Source: Candidatus Gastranaerophilales bacterium
GTDB lineage: Bacteria; Cyanobacteriota; Vampirovibrionia; Gastranaerophilales; Gastranaerophilaceae
DNA: 39,753 bases
Assembly (NCBI GenBank): GCA_017560095.1
Contig: JAFYOU010000005.1
Location: 1 to 39,753 of the forward strand
Direction: 5' to 3'
The notes beneath the pieces were generated by a model. It worked only from the letters and a program-made list of their open reading frames with translations, had not been told where the DNA came from and did not search any database. A program made the translations under genes and the position numbers. Below are positions 31,966 through 39,753 of this stretch, piece by piece (the stretch's first letter is position 1; every line of letters begins with the position of its first letter).

Positions 31966-33216
31966 TTAAAATTCAGTTAGTTCTTTATAAATTTTAATAG
32001 CGTAATTATCGCTCATGCCTGAAATATAGTCTATTATTGCTTGTTTATAATCCATAATATTTTCTATATCATATATTATAATATTTCTGTATTTGCGAAG
32101 ACGGTGAGTTTTTTCATCAATATTTGAATATTTAATCAACCAATCTGTAAAATCCAATGTTGCAGTTGGATAAAATTTTGAATATTTTTGAAGTCTATGA
32201 ATCGTATTTTTGCCATCATAATGGGCTTCTAAAAAGTCAAAAATATCATTAATAACTAATTTTGCATATTTCATAAATGGGTTAAAACGAGGGTTTGAAT
32301 ATATTTTTTGATAATTGAATTTTTTGATTTTATTCATCATATCGTAATGTTCTTTGGAAAAAGTTAAACCTATTTCAGGATTGGAGTTTTTGCAAAGATT
32401 AACTATGAATTCGTGAATTAAAGACGAAGTATTCACGTCTTTAAACTTTATTTTTTTCTTCATTACTTCTTGTGCTAATTGTTTTAAGGTCATCATGTCT
32501 TCTTTATCAAAGAATTTATAGTTATAAGCGTCCTCTATGTCGCGCCCTAAGTAAGCAATTTTATCTGAAATTTTGACAACGCAACCTTCAAAAGTGTAAG
32601 GCATATATTTACCTTTTTCAATTAAATTAAGGTCGATGAACTCATTTCTTGGTTTAAGTGAATTTTCATTTACTTCTCCGCAATGACAGACGATTCCATC
32701 TCTTACCGCGTAGGTTAAATTCAAATTTTCTTTAAATCCGCTATAGTTTGGAAGTGTTTCAATGTAATCAATAAATCTTAATGAGTTTTTTTCGTGCCAA
32801 AATTTTTTATCAAAACCATGTTTATCCATGATTTTTTCAATTATGCGTTCGCCATGATGACCAAAGGGACTGTGTCCTAAATCATGACCAAGCGCAATAG
32901 CTTCAGCTAAAGCAACATTTAAACCTAGCGCCTTTGAAATGGTTTTAGAAATGCTTGCAACATGATTTACATGTTCAATTCTTGTACATACGTGGTCATT
33001 GTTGGTTGCAAAAAAAACTTGGGTTTTGTGTTTTAATCTTCGATATGCGCTTGAGTGTAGGATACGAGTATTGTCTCTGTCGAATTCTGAGCGAATATCA
33101 TTTGGTTTATGGGATAAGGGTGAAATTCTAGTTATGGAATTTTCCCATTTTGAATTGTTTTCATTTATTGCATATTCAAAAAATAAGTTTTTTTGTATTT
33201 CATTTGTATTGTTCAT
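31966..33216 (-). CDS. dgt: Deoxyguanosinetriphosphate triphosphohydrolase-like HD protein
   Basis: A 416-residue HD-domain dNTPase that would release triphosphate from dGTP or other dNTPs and balance nucleotide pools. The opening FDRDNTRILHSSAYRRLKHKTQVF is the family signature. Metal ligands are His82 in RIEHVNHV and His111-Asp112 in ALGHDLGHSPFGHHGE, with a further Asp later in KISDKIAYLGRDIEDA. The start has AAGGAAAA upstream. It stands alone, divergent from the metallophosphoesterase gene. It belongs to the dGTPase type 2-like group by length. Confidence 0.93.
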   Translation of the reverse strand: MNNTNEIQKNLFFEYAINENNSKWENSITRISPLSHKPNDIRSEFDRDNTRILHSSAYRRLKHKTQVFFATNNDHVCTRIEHVNHVASISKTISKALGLNVALAEAIALGHDLGHSPFGHHGERIIEKIMDKHGFDKKFWHEKNSLRFIDYIETLPNYSGFKENLNLTYAVRDGIVCHCGEVNENSLKPRNEFIDLNLIEKGKYMPYTFEGCVVKISDKIAYLGRDIEDAYNYKFFDKEDMMTLKQLAQEVMKKKIKFKDVNTSSLIHEFIVNLCKNSNPEIGLTFSKEHYDMMNKIKKFNYQKIYSNPRFNPFMKYAKLVINDIFDFLEAHYDGKNTIHRLQKYSKFYPTATLDFTDWLIKYSNIDEKTHRLRKYRNIIIYDIENIMDYKQAIIDYISGMSDNYAIKIYKELTEF

Positions 33217-33298
33217 AGATTTTCCTTGGAATTATTCTTGATTATTATACGTAATATTATGGATTTTTAAATCATATATGTATTTTATTTTGACTAAG

Positions 33299-33307
33299 TG
33301 ATAAAAT
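33299..33307 (+). promoter_or_regulatory. Extended -10 box six bases from the phosphoesterase start
   Basis: TGaTAAAAT, six bases, then ATG at 33314. No Shine-Dalgarno sequence is present. It predicts a leaderless transcript. Confidence 0.6.
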
Positions 33308-33313
33308 GGTTCT

Positions 33314-34144
33314 ATGACTAAAGAAATGCTGGTATTGATAGCGTTTTTTGTCTTTGTTTTGATAAGAAGCGTTTTCATTGAGCCAAATTCATTAGAAATT
33401 AAAAGATATGCGATAGAAGATAAACAGCTCCAAGGAATTAGAGTTGCATTTTTGAGTGATTTTCATTTAAAAAGGCGCGATTATAAAAGATTAGACAAAA
33501 TTGTAAAGCTAACAAATCAGGAAAAACCAAATATTGTTTTTTTGGGTGGTGATTATGTAGCGGGACACAATATTAAAAAAACAATGTCGCCTGATATTAT
33601 GGCTTCGAAGTTGAGTTTATTAAATACTCAGACTTACGCTGTTCTTGGAGAACATGATTGGTGGGTTGATGGCAAATTGATTACCTCTGCTTTAAGAAGC
33701 AATGGGATAAGGGTTCTTGAAAATACCAATATGAGAATTATAAGTAAAAATCGTTATATAGATATCATTGGTCTTTCGGATGCAACGACTAAACAAGTAA
33801 ATATAAGTCAAGCTTTTCGAAGAACAGGTACTCCAAGAATTGTTCTGACTCATAATCCTGATGTTTATTATGATATAATAGAAAATACAAATTTAGTTTT
33901 AGCAGGACACACTCATGGCGGGCAATTTGTGATTCCATTTACAAAACCTGTATTTGTTTCTTCAAGGTATGGCTCTAAATTGGCAAGTGGTTTAATTAAA
34001 GAAACAAGAAATAGGATGATTGTTTCTAAAGGACTAGGTATGACAGGATTTCCTTTAAGGCTGAATTGTAAACCTGAAATAACTATAATCGATTTTGTTG
34101 GTACATATACGCCTGCAAAGAAAAAGAAATTTTATTTTCATTAA
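33314..34144 (+). CDS. Membrane-anchored calcineurin-like metallophosphoesterase
   Basis: A 276-residue protein with an N-terminal membrane anchor (5-20) and a metallophosphoesterase domain like YkuE/YaeI. Metal-binding motifs are SDFH (48-51), GGD (78-80), LTHNPD and GHTHGG. The usual GNHD motif reads GEHD (112-115), so the metal-bridging Asn is Glu here. Members of this group include UDP-2,3-diacylglucosamine hydrolases and other lipid phosphoesterases; the substrate here is not known. It is followed 56 bases later by the NfeD-like gene and its two-component operon. Confidence 0.87.
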   Translation: MTKEMLVLIAFFVFVLIRSVFIEPNSLEIKRYAIEDKQLQGIRVAFLSDFHLKRRDYKRLDKIVKLTNQEKPNIVFLGGDYVAGHNIKKTMSPDIMASKLSLLNTQTYAVLGEHDWWVDGKLITSALRSNGIRVLENTNMRIISKNRYIDIIGLSDATTKQVNISQAFRRTGTPRIVLTHNPDVYYDIIENTNLVLAGHTHGGQFVIPFTKPVFVSSRYGSKLASGLIKETRNRMIVSKGLGMTGFPLRLNCKPEITIIDFVGTYTPAKKKKFYFH

Positions 34145-34200
34145 TTGACACTATATTTTTAAATATTTATAATTTTGTTACAGGTGATGAGGTTGAGGAA

Positions 34201-34650
34201 ATGTATGTTATTTGGGCAATATTAGGTATAGTTTTTTTGTATTTAGATTTTAAAAAAACAAGTACTATAAAGTTGACTTTGGCAGCTACTTTTTTGTTTT
34301 GCTCAATTATTGCATTTAAGTTTGAGCAAAATTATTTATATCAAGCTTTTTCATTGCCGAGTTTTGGAATGCTTTTTTATTTTTTAATTAAAAGCACACT
34401 CAGAAAAGAGCAAAAAGATGCTCAAAAAGAAAAAGATTTAGATGATTTTATAGGCAAAAGTGCAGTTGTAAAAAAGGATATTGGTAAAACTTTGTCGATT
34501 GACGGTTTGGGATATATTGAATATAACAATCAGCTTTGGAGTGCTAAAAGCATAAACGATAAATTAATTAAGGCGGGCAATCGAGTTGAAATTGTTTCAA
34601 AAGAAAACAAAATCATGAACGTTAAGGTGATAGAAAATGCAAAAGAATAA
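34201..34650 (+). CDS. NfeD-like membrane protein
   Basis: A 149-residue protein with three or so membrane spans in the first 70 residues and a cytoplasmic C-terminal OB-like domain (about 84-145). The C-terminal part shows the NfeD pattern: FIGKSAVVKKDIG, LGYIEYNNQLWSA and AGNRVEIVSKENKIMNVKVI. NfeD proteins usually work with stomatin-like or SPFH partners, but none is encoded nearby. TGAGGAA precedes the ATG. The gene overlaps the response regulator gene by 14 bases, so it belongs to that operon and may be linked to envelope sensing. Confidence 0.82.
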   Translation: MYVIWAILGIVFLYLDFKKTSTIKLTLAATFLFCSIIAFKFEQNYLYQAFSLPSFGMLFYFLIKSTLRKEQKDAQKEKDLDDFIGKSAVVKKDIGKTLSIDGLGYIEYNNQLWSAKSINDKLIKAGNRVEIVSKENKIMNVKVIENAKE

Positions 34651-35353
34651 TAAGAGATTATTAATTGTAGATGACGATAAGCAAATTAGAGAACTTTTAG
34701 TTTTTGATATTGCGCAAAGTGGTTACTTGGTTGATTGTGCTATTGATGGACAAGAAGGCTTAAAAAAAGCGCTAGAAAACAATTATGATTTAATATTACT
34801 AGATGTAATGATGCCTAAAATGAATGGCTATGATGTGTGTAAAAACATCAGGATTGCAAAGCCAAATATTCCGATTTTAATGCTTACTGCCAAAGGAACA
34901 ATTGAAGATAAAACTCAAGGTTTTGATTGTGGTGCCGATGATTATTTAATTAAACCTTTTGAAATCCAAGAGGTATTGCTAAGAATAAGAGCTTTATTAA
35001 GAAGAGGAGAATCAAGTCAAGAACAGGACGTAAAAGAAGTTTTAAGAGCGGGTGATATTGAGATTTTACCTGATAGCTTAGAGGCTTTAATTTTAGATAA
35101 AAAGGTTAAATTAACTCCAACGGAATTTGAAATTTTGTATTGTTTGATGCAGCATGTTAATTCTCCTGTAACTTTGGCAACTTTATTAGACGAAGTGTGG
35201 GGATATGGAAGCGATGAAGACGTTCGAATGGTAAGAGTTCATGTTGGTGGCTTGAGACAAAAAATTGAAATAAACACAAGAGAGCCAAAGTATTTACATA
35301 CAATCGTAAATGTTGGCTATAAATTAACTCCATTTGGACCATTGGAAGAATAA
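34637..35353 (+). CDS. OmpR/PhoB-family response regulator
   Basis: A 238-residue regulator. The receiver domain has the acidic pair Asp12/Asp13, the phosphorylation site Asp56 (LILLDVMMP), Thr in MLTAKG and Lys in LIKPFE. The C-terminal winged helix carries KLTPTEFEILYCLM, LLDEVWGY and VRVHVGGLRQKIE. It resembles RpaB-like regulators of cyanobacteria, but such regulators are widespread. Its stop overlaps the start of the kinase (TAATG), and that kinase is its likely partner. The start lies inside the nfeD-like gene. Confidence 0.93.
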   Translation: MQKNNKRLLIVDDDKQIRELLVFDIAQSGYLVDCAIDGQEGLKKALENNYDLILLDVMMPKMNGYDVCKNIRIAKPNIPILMLTAKGTIEDKTQGFDCGADDYLIKPFEIQEVLLRIRALLRRGESSQEQDVKEVLRAGDIEILPDSLEALILDKKVKLTPTEFEILYCLMQHVNSPVTLATLLDEVWGYGSDEDVRMVRVHVGGLRQKIEINTREPKYLHTIVNVGYKLTPFGPLEE

Positions 35354-36990
35354 TGAGAAGATTAAAGATAGTTGAACAAATAATTATAGTGCTTGTTTTT
35401 GCGGTATTGATACCGTTTATTACAATGGGGTTTATTATTAATAATGTTTCACAGCAAAGTATTAGAAACGAGCTTGCAAATAATGCAATTTTAATGGCAA
35501 GATTTATTGGAAATGCTGTAGAAAACTATGTTAATTTTAGCCAATCTCAATTAAATCAAATGGCTTCTGGATTTAATTATATCCCCAATACCATGGCAAA
35601 AGTGCAATATTTTGATGAAATCGAGGCTAAGACAAGATTATTTAAAAATTTAGACGTAATTGAAAAAAATAAATTAGAAAAACAGGTTCATGGATTAGAA
35701 AATAAATATTTGACACTTTTTTCTCAAATAGATAAAGAAGGAAAATATTATTTAACTGCACAAATTGAAATAAACATAATTGATAAATTGTTTTCAAATG
35801 AACTTTTAAGGCATATTTATATTTTTGATTCAAAAACAAATAATTTGCTTGCAACTAATGCAACAATAGAAAGTGCACAAATTGTTTTAGATGAGCTAAA
35901 TATTAAGGAAGGATCTTTAGAGGGAATATTTGGAAAAAGAAAAAATACCCCAAAGGCCTACTATAAAATAAGTAATCCAGATTGGTTAATAATAGTAGAT
36001 ACTACGAAGAAAATTACAACAAAAACAATTACAAAAGCTCGTTTTAGAATTATTTTAGCATTATCTTTATCAATGTTGTTTATTTTTGTAATGGTTGGTT
36101 TGTATACTATTTATTTATATATAAATGTAAAACAATTATTTAAGGGAATTACAGCAATTTCAAAAGGTAATTATGACAAAAAAATTCATCTTTTGAAATC
36201 TGTTTTTACGCCATATGAGCTTGTATTTTTAGCTAAAGAATTCAACTACATGGCAAATAAAATCAAACTTTCTTATAAAGATTTGCGAACTAAAAATGTT
36301 GAACTGGAAAAATTAAATGAATTTAGAGAACATTTAGTTAATGCAACAAGCCATGAATTTAGAACCCCGTTGACAAGTATAATTGGCTATACTTCAAGAT
36401 TATTGCGCCGAGATGTTGTGGTTGATGATGAGACAAAAGTTAAATCCCTTCAAACAATAAAGCAACAAGCTCAAAGATTATCAAAAATGGTTGAAGATTT
36501 ACTTGTTATACCTGAATTGGAAAGCTATAGTTTAAAATTTAATATTGAAGAAGTTGATTTGATTGAATCAATCAATCAAGTTTTAGAGTGTTTGAAAAAT
36601 GAAAATATTGAATTTGATGTTAATATTTCAAAAGATTTAAATTATGTTTATGCAGATGTTTATAGGCTTGAGCAAATTTTAGTTAATTTGATAGATAATG
36701 CTATTAAATATAATATTGATAATGCTCCAATTAAAATTGAAGCTTTTAATCAAGGAAATAAGCCTGTATTAAAAATTTCAAATAAATGCGAGAAAATTTC
36801 TCAAGAAATGAAAGACAGATTATTTGATAAATTCACCCGTGTTGATTCGGATTTAACAAGAACCACAAGGGGTACAGGTTTGGGTTTGTATATTGTGAAA
36901 GGTTTAGCTGCTGCATTAAAAATTGATTTATCTTTAGATTGCGATGAATATTTTACAATAGTTTTGGAATTTGACGATTATGTTGAATAA
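35353..36990 (+). CDS. Sensor histidine kinase with two membrane spans and HAMP
   Basis: A 545-residue kinase and probable partner of the adjacent response regulator. Spans at about 8-30 and 232-256 enclose a 200-residue periplasmic sensor. A HAMP linker follows (about 258-310), then HisKA with His334 in ATSHEFRTPLTS. The ATPase domain keeps the N box (NLIDNAIKYN) and G2 (TRGTGLGLYIVKG). The G1 box normally reads DxGxG, but here the sequence is ISNKCEKIS, so that motif is missing. It may still bind ATP weakly or rely on other residues. Coupled to the regulator by TAATG; the end overlaps tadA by 11 bases. Confidence 0.9.
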   Translation: MRRLKIVEQIIIVLVFAVLIPFITMGFIINNVSQQSIRNELANNAILMARFIGNAVENYVNFSQSQLNQMASGFNYIPNTMAKVQYFDEIEAKTRLFKNLDVIEKNKLEKQVHGLENKYLTLFSQIDKEGKYYLTAQIEINIIDKLFSNELLRHIYIFDSKTNNLLATNATIESAQIVLDELNIKEGSLEGIFGKRKNTPKAYYKISNPDWLIIVDTTKKITTKTITKARFRIILALSLSMLFIFVMVGLYTIYLYINVKQLFKGITAISKGNYDKKIHLLKSVFTPYELVFLAKEFNYMANKIKLSYKDLRTKNVELEKLNEFREHLVNATSHEFRTPLTSIIGYTSRLLRRDVVVDDETKVKSLQTIKQQAQRLSKMVEDLLVIPELESYSLKFNIEEVDLIESINQVLECLKNENIEFDVNISKDLNYVYADVYRLEQILVNLIDNAIKYNIDNAPIKIEAFNQGNKPVLKISNKCEKISQEMKDRLFDKFTRVDSDLTRTTRGTGLGLYIVKGLAAALKIDLSLDCDEYFTIVLEFDDYVE

Positions 36991-37420
36991 ATATATGACC
37001 ATGGCTTTAGGTGAAGCTAGAAAAAGCAAAAAAGATATACCAGTGGCAGCGCTTATTGTAAAAAATGGTGAAATTGTTTCACTTCAAATAAATAAAAGAG
37101 AAGAAGATAATCAAACAATCGCCCATGCTGAAATTTTAGCAATTATTGAAGCTAACAAGAAATTAAATAATTGGAGACTAGACGATTGCGATATGTATGT
37201 TACCCTTGAGCCTTGCCCTATGTGTGCTTGGGCGATATTAAATGCAAGAATTAAAAATCTTTATTTTGGAAGTGTTGATTTAAAATATGGTGCATTCGGC
37301 AGCGCGATTGACTTATCGAAATTAGCTAATTCTAAAATAAATGTCAAAGGTGGTATTTTGGAAGATGACTGTAATCAATTAATTAAAGATTATTTTGAGA
37401 ATTTAAGAAATGAAAAATAA
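36980..37420 (+). CDS. tadA: tRNA-specific adenosine deaminase
   Basis: TadA converts A34 to inosine in tRNA-Arg(ACG). The 146-residue product has the zinc site HAE (His and catalytic Glu in TIAHAEILAI) and PCPMC (EPCPMCAWAI), plus YGAFGSAID near the C-terminus. The ATG at 36980 lies inside the kinase gene; an ATG at 36995 or a TTG at 36971 are alternatives. Its end overlaps the DUF2400 gene by 11 bases. It is translationally coupled in a compact operon with the two-component system, which is an unusual companion for a housekeeping gene. Confidence 0.93.
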   Translation: MLNKYMTMALGEARKSKKDIPVAALIVKNGEIVSLQINKREEDNQTIAHAEILAIIEANKKLNNWRLDDCDMYVTLEPCPMCAWAILNARIKNLYFGSVDLKYGAFGSAIDLSKLANSKINVKGGILEDDCNQLIKDYFENLRNEK

Positions 37421-38129
37421 ATTAGATAGTCTTGTTTTAAAATATGAAACCGAAGAATTTATTAAATCGGATCCTATTCAATTTCCACACAAATGGAAAA
37501 ACAAAGAAGATATAGAAATAAGTGCCTTTATTTCTTCATTGTTTGCCTTTGGAAAAAGAGAATTGTTTATTAAAAAATTAGAATATCTTTTTAATTTAAG
37601 CGAAGCACCACATCAGTTAATAGCTGATTATAAAAAATTTAATTTATCGGAATTTGTTTATCGTTTTATTAAAAGTCAGGATTTACTTGAACTTTTGAGG
37701 CTTTTAAATAAATTATATATCCAAGACAAGTCTTCATTAGAAGAGCTTTTTAATCTAAAAAATCCTTTTGAAAAAGTTACAAATTATTTTTATTCAAATT
37801 CAAATTGTCCTGACAATCAAGGTTTTTGCTTTATGTTTGCAAAACCTGAAAATAATTCAGCACTAAAAAGATTAAATATGTTTTTAAGGTGGATGGTTCG
37901 AGATGGGGTTGTTGATTTTGGAATATGGAAATCAATTAAAAAATCTCAGCTTTTAATTCCTTTAGATACTCATGTTGCAAGATTATCTCGCGAATTTGGG
38001 CTATTGAAACGTTCTTCTAATGATTTTAAGGCAGTGCTAGAGCTTACAAGTAAACTAAAAGAATTTGATGAAAATGATCCAGTAAAATATGATTTTGCAT
38101 TATTTGGGTTGGGCATAGAGAGCATATAG
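37410..38129 (+). CDS. DUF2400 (TIGR02757) family protein
   Basis: A 239-residue member of a conserved bacterial family of unknown function. Diagnostic segments are DPIQFPHKWKNKEDIEISAFISS, FAFGKRELF, LKRLNMFLRWMVRDGVVDFG, LIPLDTHVARLSREFGLLKR and FDENDPVKYDFALFGLG. The family has a helix-hairpin-helix/DNA glycosylase-like feel, but its biochemical role is not established to my knowledge. It ends the operon nfeD-like, regulator, kinase, tadA, DUF2400. The overlap with tadA suggests coupled translation. Confidence 0.92.
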   Translation: MKNKLDSLVLKYETEEFIKSDPIQFPHKWKNKEDIEISAFISSLFAFGKRELFIKKLEYLFNLSEAPHQLIADYKKFNLSEFVYRFIKSQDLLELLRLLNKLYIQDKSSLEELFNLKNPFEKVTNYFYSNSNCPDNQGFCFMFAKPENNSALKRLNMFLRWMVRDGVVDFGIWKSIKKSQLLIPLDTHVARLSREFGLLKRSSNDFKAVLELTSKLKEFDENDPVKYDFALFGLGIESI

Positions 38130-38156
38130 TTTAATGAAGTTTTTTAATTTTTGTAA

Positions 38157-39347
38157 ATTCTTAGCGAAAAAATTATTTTTGTATTAGATGCAGCAATGAT
38201 ATTTATTAAAAATTTTGATAATTTTGGCTCAAATCCATTGTATGGAATTTCTTCAATTTATGAACAAAAAGTTTTTAAACAGTTGCAAGATGAAACGGAT
38301 ACAATAAGAGCGGAGGGAAAATATAATATCGTTGTTGTGGGTTCAATGAATATACATGAAGCAATTGATGAAAATATTCAAAAACCAACAGAGTTTCTTG
38401 ATGAATTAATCATTTATCAGCCAAAGGATAGCGAACAATGAAGGGAAATTGTTGATTATTATATTGAAAAAAATGGTTATAAAATTCTGGATGTTCCAAG
38501 TGGTTAAAGAAAGAGGATTTTAAGAAATATTTTTGAAACTACTCAATATTTTAACGTTGTTAATTTGATTCAATTATTAAATAAAGCAAGTATTATTTCA
38601 AAAGAAAGAGAAAAGAAGCAATTGATGGGGAGGATTTTACTGAAGCATACTTGCAAGTTATATCAGGTAGAACAAATGCAGCCCATATTTCTGAACATCG
38701 TAAAAAAATTGTAACTTCACATGAGGCAGGACATGCTTTAAATCTTTATTTAATGTATAAAATATTAGAAAAAAAGTAAACCTTGGTACTTGCCTGGAAA
38801 AGTTGATTTTATAACACTTGATCCAAGAGGTGATTTTGGTGGCGCTATGTTTTTTAAAGAGTCACAAAATGAAGAATATTCTTTTGAAAAACTTATAAGT
38901 GAAATTGTTTGTGATTATGGTGGACATAGTGCTTAAAATACTATATATGGAATAAATAGCTCTTGGGGAATTACTGATGATATGAGACAAACTACTTCAA
39001 GTGCCGAAACTGCAGTTGTATATATGAGCATGGGGCAACTTACTGGTGTTCGAAATTTAACAGGTGCAAAGTATCTGACTGAAGAACAGCGTAAAATGGC
39101 TGGCGTTGATGTTGCCGTAATTTTAGAAATGGCCAAAGAAATCTCAGATGAAATTATCAAGGAATACAAAGGCTTTATTGAAGAATTTACTGAGGCTCAT
39201 TATTCAAAAGTATCAACGGGTGAATGCATAATACCCGCAAAACAGTTCGAAGAAGAATTAAACGCTTGGATAGAAAAGCAAGACAAGCGTATAAAAAGGA
39301 AGCTTGAAAAACTAGAAAGTGATATTTATAAAAAAATTGAGAAATAA
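38157..39347 (+). pseudogene. Broken FtsH-like AAA protease gene (5' truncated)
   Basis: Reading frames resemble an FtsH-type AAA plus M41 protease from the Walker B region onward: MIFIKNFDNFG, VVVGSMNIHEAIDENI, then NVVNLIQLLNKASIISKERE, then zinc motif SHEAGHA (HEAGH at 38720-38734) and GGAMFF, GITDDMRQ, MSMGQLTG. Lesions are TGA at 38439, TAA at 38505, a frame change near 38615, another in the A run near 38775 and TAA at 38934. The Walker A part and N-terminus are missing. Walker B itself has lost its acidic end. The gene is clearly dead; a last open stretch (38982-39347) keeps a helical C-terminus. Function is lost, and it sits just before rpmI. Confidence 0.85.
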
Positions 39348-39374
39348 AAAAATAAAATATTTCTTAATGAATTC

Positions 39375-39403
39375 TTGCAAATGAGTCATGTTTAAAATAA
39401 TAT
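39375..39403 (+). promoter_or_regulatory. Promoter of rpmI-rplT
   Basis: TTGCAA (39375-39380) and TAATAT (39398-39403) are spaced by 17 bases. The start site would fall near 39410, giving a leader of about 55 bases. Confidence 0.6.
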
Positions 39404-39417
39404 ATTAATTACCTAAA

Positions 39418-39435
39418 GTGGCTTTGGTATGCCAC
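39418..39435 (+). promoter_or_regulatory. Leader hairpin upstream of rpmI
   Basis: A GTGGC/GCCAC stem of five base pairs with an eight-base loop lies in the predicted leader, 30 bases before the rpmI start. It could be part of an L20-type autoregulatory structure, but only this small stem is visible. Confidence 0.35.
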
Positions 39436-39464
39436 AAGGGATGAAAATAAAAAGGAGAAATAAA

Positions 39465-39677
39465 ATGCCTAAAATGAAAACACACAGATCTGCAGCTAAA
39501 CGCTACAAAATTACAGGATCTGGCAAAGTTTTAAGACAAAAAGCTGGTAAAGGTCACTTATTAGCTCACAAAAGTCCTGCTAGAAAAGGAAGACTTTCTG
39601 GAACAACAGAAGTTTTCGAAGGAAACTTAGCAATGATTGCTAAAGAATTACCGTATGCAAAGAAATACACTAGATAA
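39465..39677 (+). CDS. rpmI: 50S ribosomal protein L35
   Basis: A 70-residue basic ribosomal protein. The start is the ATG at 39465 behind AAAGGAGA; an in-frame ATG at 39429 would add 12 unusual residues. The KMKTHRSAAKRYKITGSGKV opening and LLAHKSPARKGRLSG are diagnostic. rplT follows 15 bases later. infC, which precedes rpmI in many bacteria, is not upstream here; the upstream gene is a dead FtsH-like remnant. Confidence 0.97.
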   Translation: MPKMKTHRSAAKRYKITGSGKVLRQKAGKGHLLAHKSPARKGRLSGTTEVFEGNLAMIAKELPYAKKYTR

Positions 39678-39692
39678 GGAAGGTTGTGAACT

Positions 39693-39753
39693 ATGAGAGT
39701 TAAACGTGGTAACGTATTAAGAAAAAGACATAAAAAAATCTTAAAATTAGCTA
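39693..39753 (+). CDS. rplT: 50S ribosomal protein L20 (5' part, cut by window edge)
   Basis: The ATG at 39693 follows AAGGAAGG and opens MRVKRGNVLRKRHKKILKLA, the typical L20 N-terminus. Only 20 codons are inside the window. L20 binds 23S rRNA early in assembly and in many bacteria represses its own operon. Confidence 0.93.
   Translation, partial: MRVKRGNVLRKRHKKILKLA

Noticed and set aside
38933-39169. Minus-strand frame of 78 codons opposite the FtsH-like remnant
   Set aside because: Shadow of the pseudogene; the plus strand carries the recognisable M41-like sequence.
1-39753. CRISPR array or cas genes
   Set aside because: No regularly spaced repeats with spacers and no Cas-like protein were found; the only direct repeat is the tRNA-Val duplication.

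Overview
This is an AT-rich, gene-dense bacterial chromosome segment with a Gram-negative-type envelope: an MsbA-like lipid exporter, type IV pilin-like proteins and a NfeD-like membrane protein. A DUF3326 protein, a family I know mainly from cyanobacteria, sits beside ordinary housekeeping genes. Several accessory proteins start with M-K-[I/L] and carry a short S/T-F-K/R/Q/E-G/A/K motif near the N-terminus. Together these suggest a non-photosynthetic relative of cyanobacteria of the Melainabacteria/Gastranaerophilales type, probably gut-associated. The placement is inferred from gene content and protein style; no rRNA is present to confirm it.

Layout. 1-3600: tRNA-Met(CAT) with its terminator, a Met/His-rich small membrane protein, a HisC-like/HAD fusion that lacks the PLP lysine, a secreted carboxypeptidase-regulatory-like protein and a LysM protein. 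3660-8870: an XRE regulator, pth, a secreted nuclease, an N-terminal SFKG protein, then a homocitrate synthase-like gene followed by miaB. 8880-11380: an unknown protein, a two-domain cytidine deaminase with a degenerate second domain, and a 600-base intergenic island holding a 39-codon ORF with a good ribosome binding site, a 15-bp hairpin and an orphan reading frame. 11380-20015: mostly minus-strand operons, comprising a split chromate transporter, a membrane-anchored unknown, a superinfection-immunity-like protein with a Xer recombinase, two related pilin-like proteins, DUF3326, holB, holA and a ROK glucokinase.

20111-25281: a large unknown SFRG protein, a spermidine-synthase-like methyltransferase, tRNA-Val(TAC) with a duplicated 3' end and terminator, and msbA. 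25410-27667: TPR protein, histidine kinase and a second Xer recombinase in a row. 27674-31930: an accessory zone with a triple NUMOD1-like protein, bioA, and three frameshifted genes whose breaks all lie in homopolymer runs. 31966-38129: dGTPase, metallophosphoesterase, then a tight plus-strand operon of NfeD-like protein, response regulator, histidine kinase, tadA and a DUF2400 protein. 38157-39347: a multiply broken FtsH-like AAA/M41 pseudogene. The window ends in rpmI-rplT.

Two patterns cut across the window. First, the SFKG-like N-terminal signature recurs in at least five otherwise unrelated accessory proteins. Second, six genes lack a Shine-Dalgarno sequence and instead have a TAnnnT -10-type hexamer exactly six bases before the start codon, which predicts leaderless mRNAs.
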